Shown here one piece after another: positions 5,630 to 6,083 of a DNA stretch of 6,083 bases. Positions within the stretch are counted from its first letter, which is position 1. Each line of letters opens with the position of its first letter. The position numbers were made by a program, and so were the translations under genes. The notes beneath the pieces were generated by a model. It was not told the DNA's origin and did no database searches. It saw only the letters and a list, made by a program, of their open reading frames with translations. Origin of the DNA: Burkholderiales bacterium (GTDB lineage Bacteria; Actinomycetota; Thermoleophilia; Gaiellales; Gaiellaceae); contig JAICUZ010000167.1 in NCBI GenBank assembly GCA_025935595.1, forward strand, positions 1 to 6,083, read 5' to 3'.

Positions 5630-6083
5630 CGCGGCGGAGTGTCGCGCGGCCGACCGGACGGCGTCGTGCCGGTCGGTGACGTCGACGAGGCAGCCCTGCA
5701 GCATGATCGGGCGGTACTCCGCGTCACGCACCGCGACCGTCTCGTCGAGCACCCAGACGACGTGTCCGTCGGCCGCGATCACGCGGTACTCCATCCGGAA
5801 GGTCTCGCCGGTCTGGTGGGTGCGGATCACCTCGGCCGACACGCGCTCCTTGTCCTCTTCGTGCAGCACCGTGATGAAGAAGCCCGGCTCGAGCCAGTTC
5901 GACACCGGGTAGCCGAGCATCCGTTCGATCTGCGGGCTCATGTAGGTCGTCTGGAGCGGGAGTCCCACCGAGTTGACGTACGTCGCAAGCGGCAGTTGCT
6001 CGACCAGCGTCCGGTACTTCGCCTCCGCCTGGCGGAGGCGCTCCTCGTGCTGGTGGCGTTTCGTCACATCGCGCAGCGAGACT
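5624..6083 (-). CDS. PAS domain sensory protein, C-terminal part (runs off right edge)
   Basis: The last 152 codons or so of a larger gene. The frame stays open to the window edge: upstream of the GTG at 6067 it reads V-S-L-R-D, so D-V-T-K-R is the tail of a preceding PAS domain and that GTG is an internal valine, not the start. A short helix (E-R-L-R-Q-A-E-A-K-Y-R) follows, then a complete PAS_3-like domain. It has L-V-E-Q-L-P, the Y-M-S-P-Q-I-E-R-M-L-G-Y core, T-F-type strand E-Y-R-V-I-A-A-D-G-H-V-V-W-V, and the closing V-D-V-T-D-R. The protein then ends after about 16 Ala/Arg/His-rich residues. It therefore carries at least two tandem PAS domains, and no histidine kinase, GGDEF or EAL domain follows. 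Any output domain must lie N-terminal, outside the window. The ligand is unknown. The gene converges on the ABC-F gene. Confidence 0.87.
   Translation of the reverse strand, partial: VSLRDVTKRHQHEERLRQAEAKYRTLVEQLPLATYVNSVGLPLQTTYMSPQIERMLGYPVSNWLEPGFFITVLHEEDKERVSAEVIRTHQTGETFRMEYRVIAADGHVVWVLDETVAVRDAEYRPIMLQGCLVDVTDRHDAVRSAARHSAAA

Noticed and set aside
6065..6067. GTG at 6067 as the start of the PAS protein.
   Set aside because: The frame stays open upstream and reads V-S-L-R-D-V-T, the characteristic end of a preceding PAS domain, so the gene begins outside the window.

Overview
The window looks like chromosomal DNA of a very GC-rich actinobacterium. The strong G/C bias at third codon positions, the GTG starts, the dense gene packing and the protein styles (cupin, divergent Fpg-type glycosylase, soil-actinobacterial PAS domain) would fit a Thermoleophilia-like lineage. 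That placement is an inference from style, not from a marker gene.

Layout: eight protein genes fill almost the whole window, and no gap exceeds 100 bases. On the minus strand, read right to left from about 1785, lie an Fpg/Nei-family DNA glycosylase (958-1785), a type II thymidine kinase tdk (296-925) and the first 69 codons of a cupin protein that runs off the left edge (1-209). Each of these three has a purine-rich Shine-Dalgarno site. On the plus strand, starting only 20 bases from the glycosylase start, a tight run encodes a zinc-type asparaginase II (1806-2612), an M55 D-aminopeptidase (2609-3418, four-base overlap), an SGNH/GDSL esterase (3425-3982) and a two-domain ABC-F ATPase (3992-5620). 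At the right edge a minus-strand PAS sensory protein (5624 to beyond 6083) converges on the ABC-F gene with three bases between the stop codons.

How the genes fit together: the glycosylase (oxidised-base repair) and thymidine kinase (dTMP salvage) are a plausible DNA-maintenance pair. The asparaginase, D-aminopeptidase and SGNH esterase look like a small operon of amide, peptide and ester hydrolases; the shared substrate is unknown. The ABC-F protein acts on the ribosome and may have its own promoter.

The most interesting signal is regulatory. The plus-strand genes lack Shine-Dalgarno sites. Three of them have a TANNNT -10-like hexamer 6-9 bases before the start codon, as expected for leaderless mRNAs, whereas the minus-strand genes use Shine-Dalgarno leaders. 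I see no mobile element, CRISPR array, RNA gene or clear novel defence or biosynthetic system; the gene content is ordinary.
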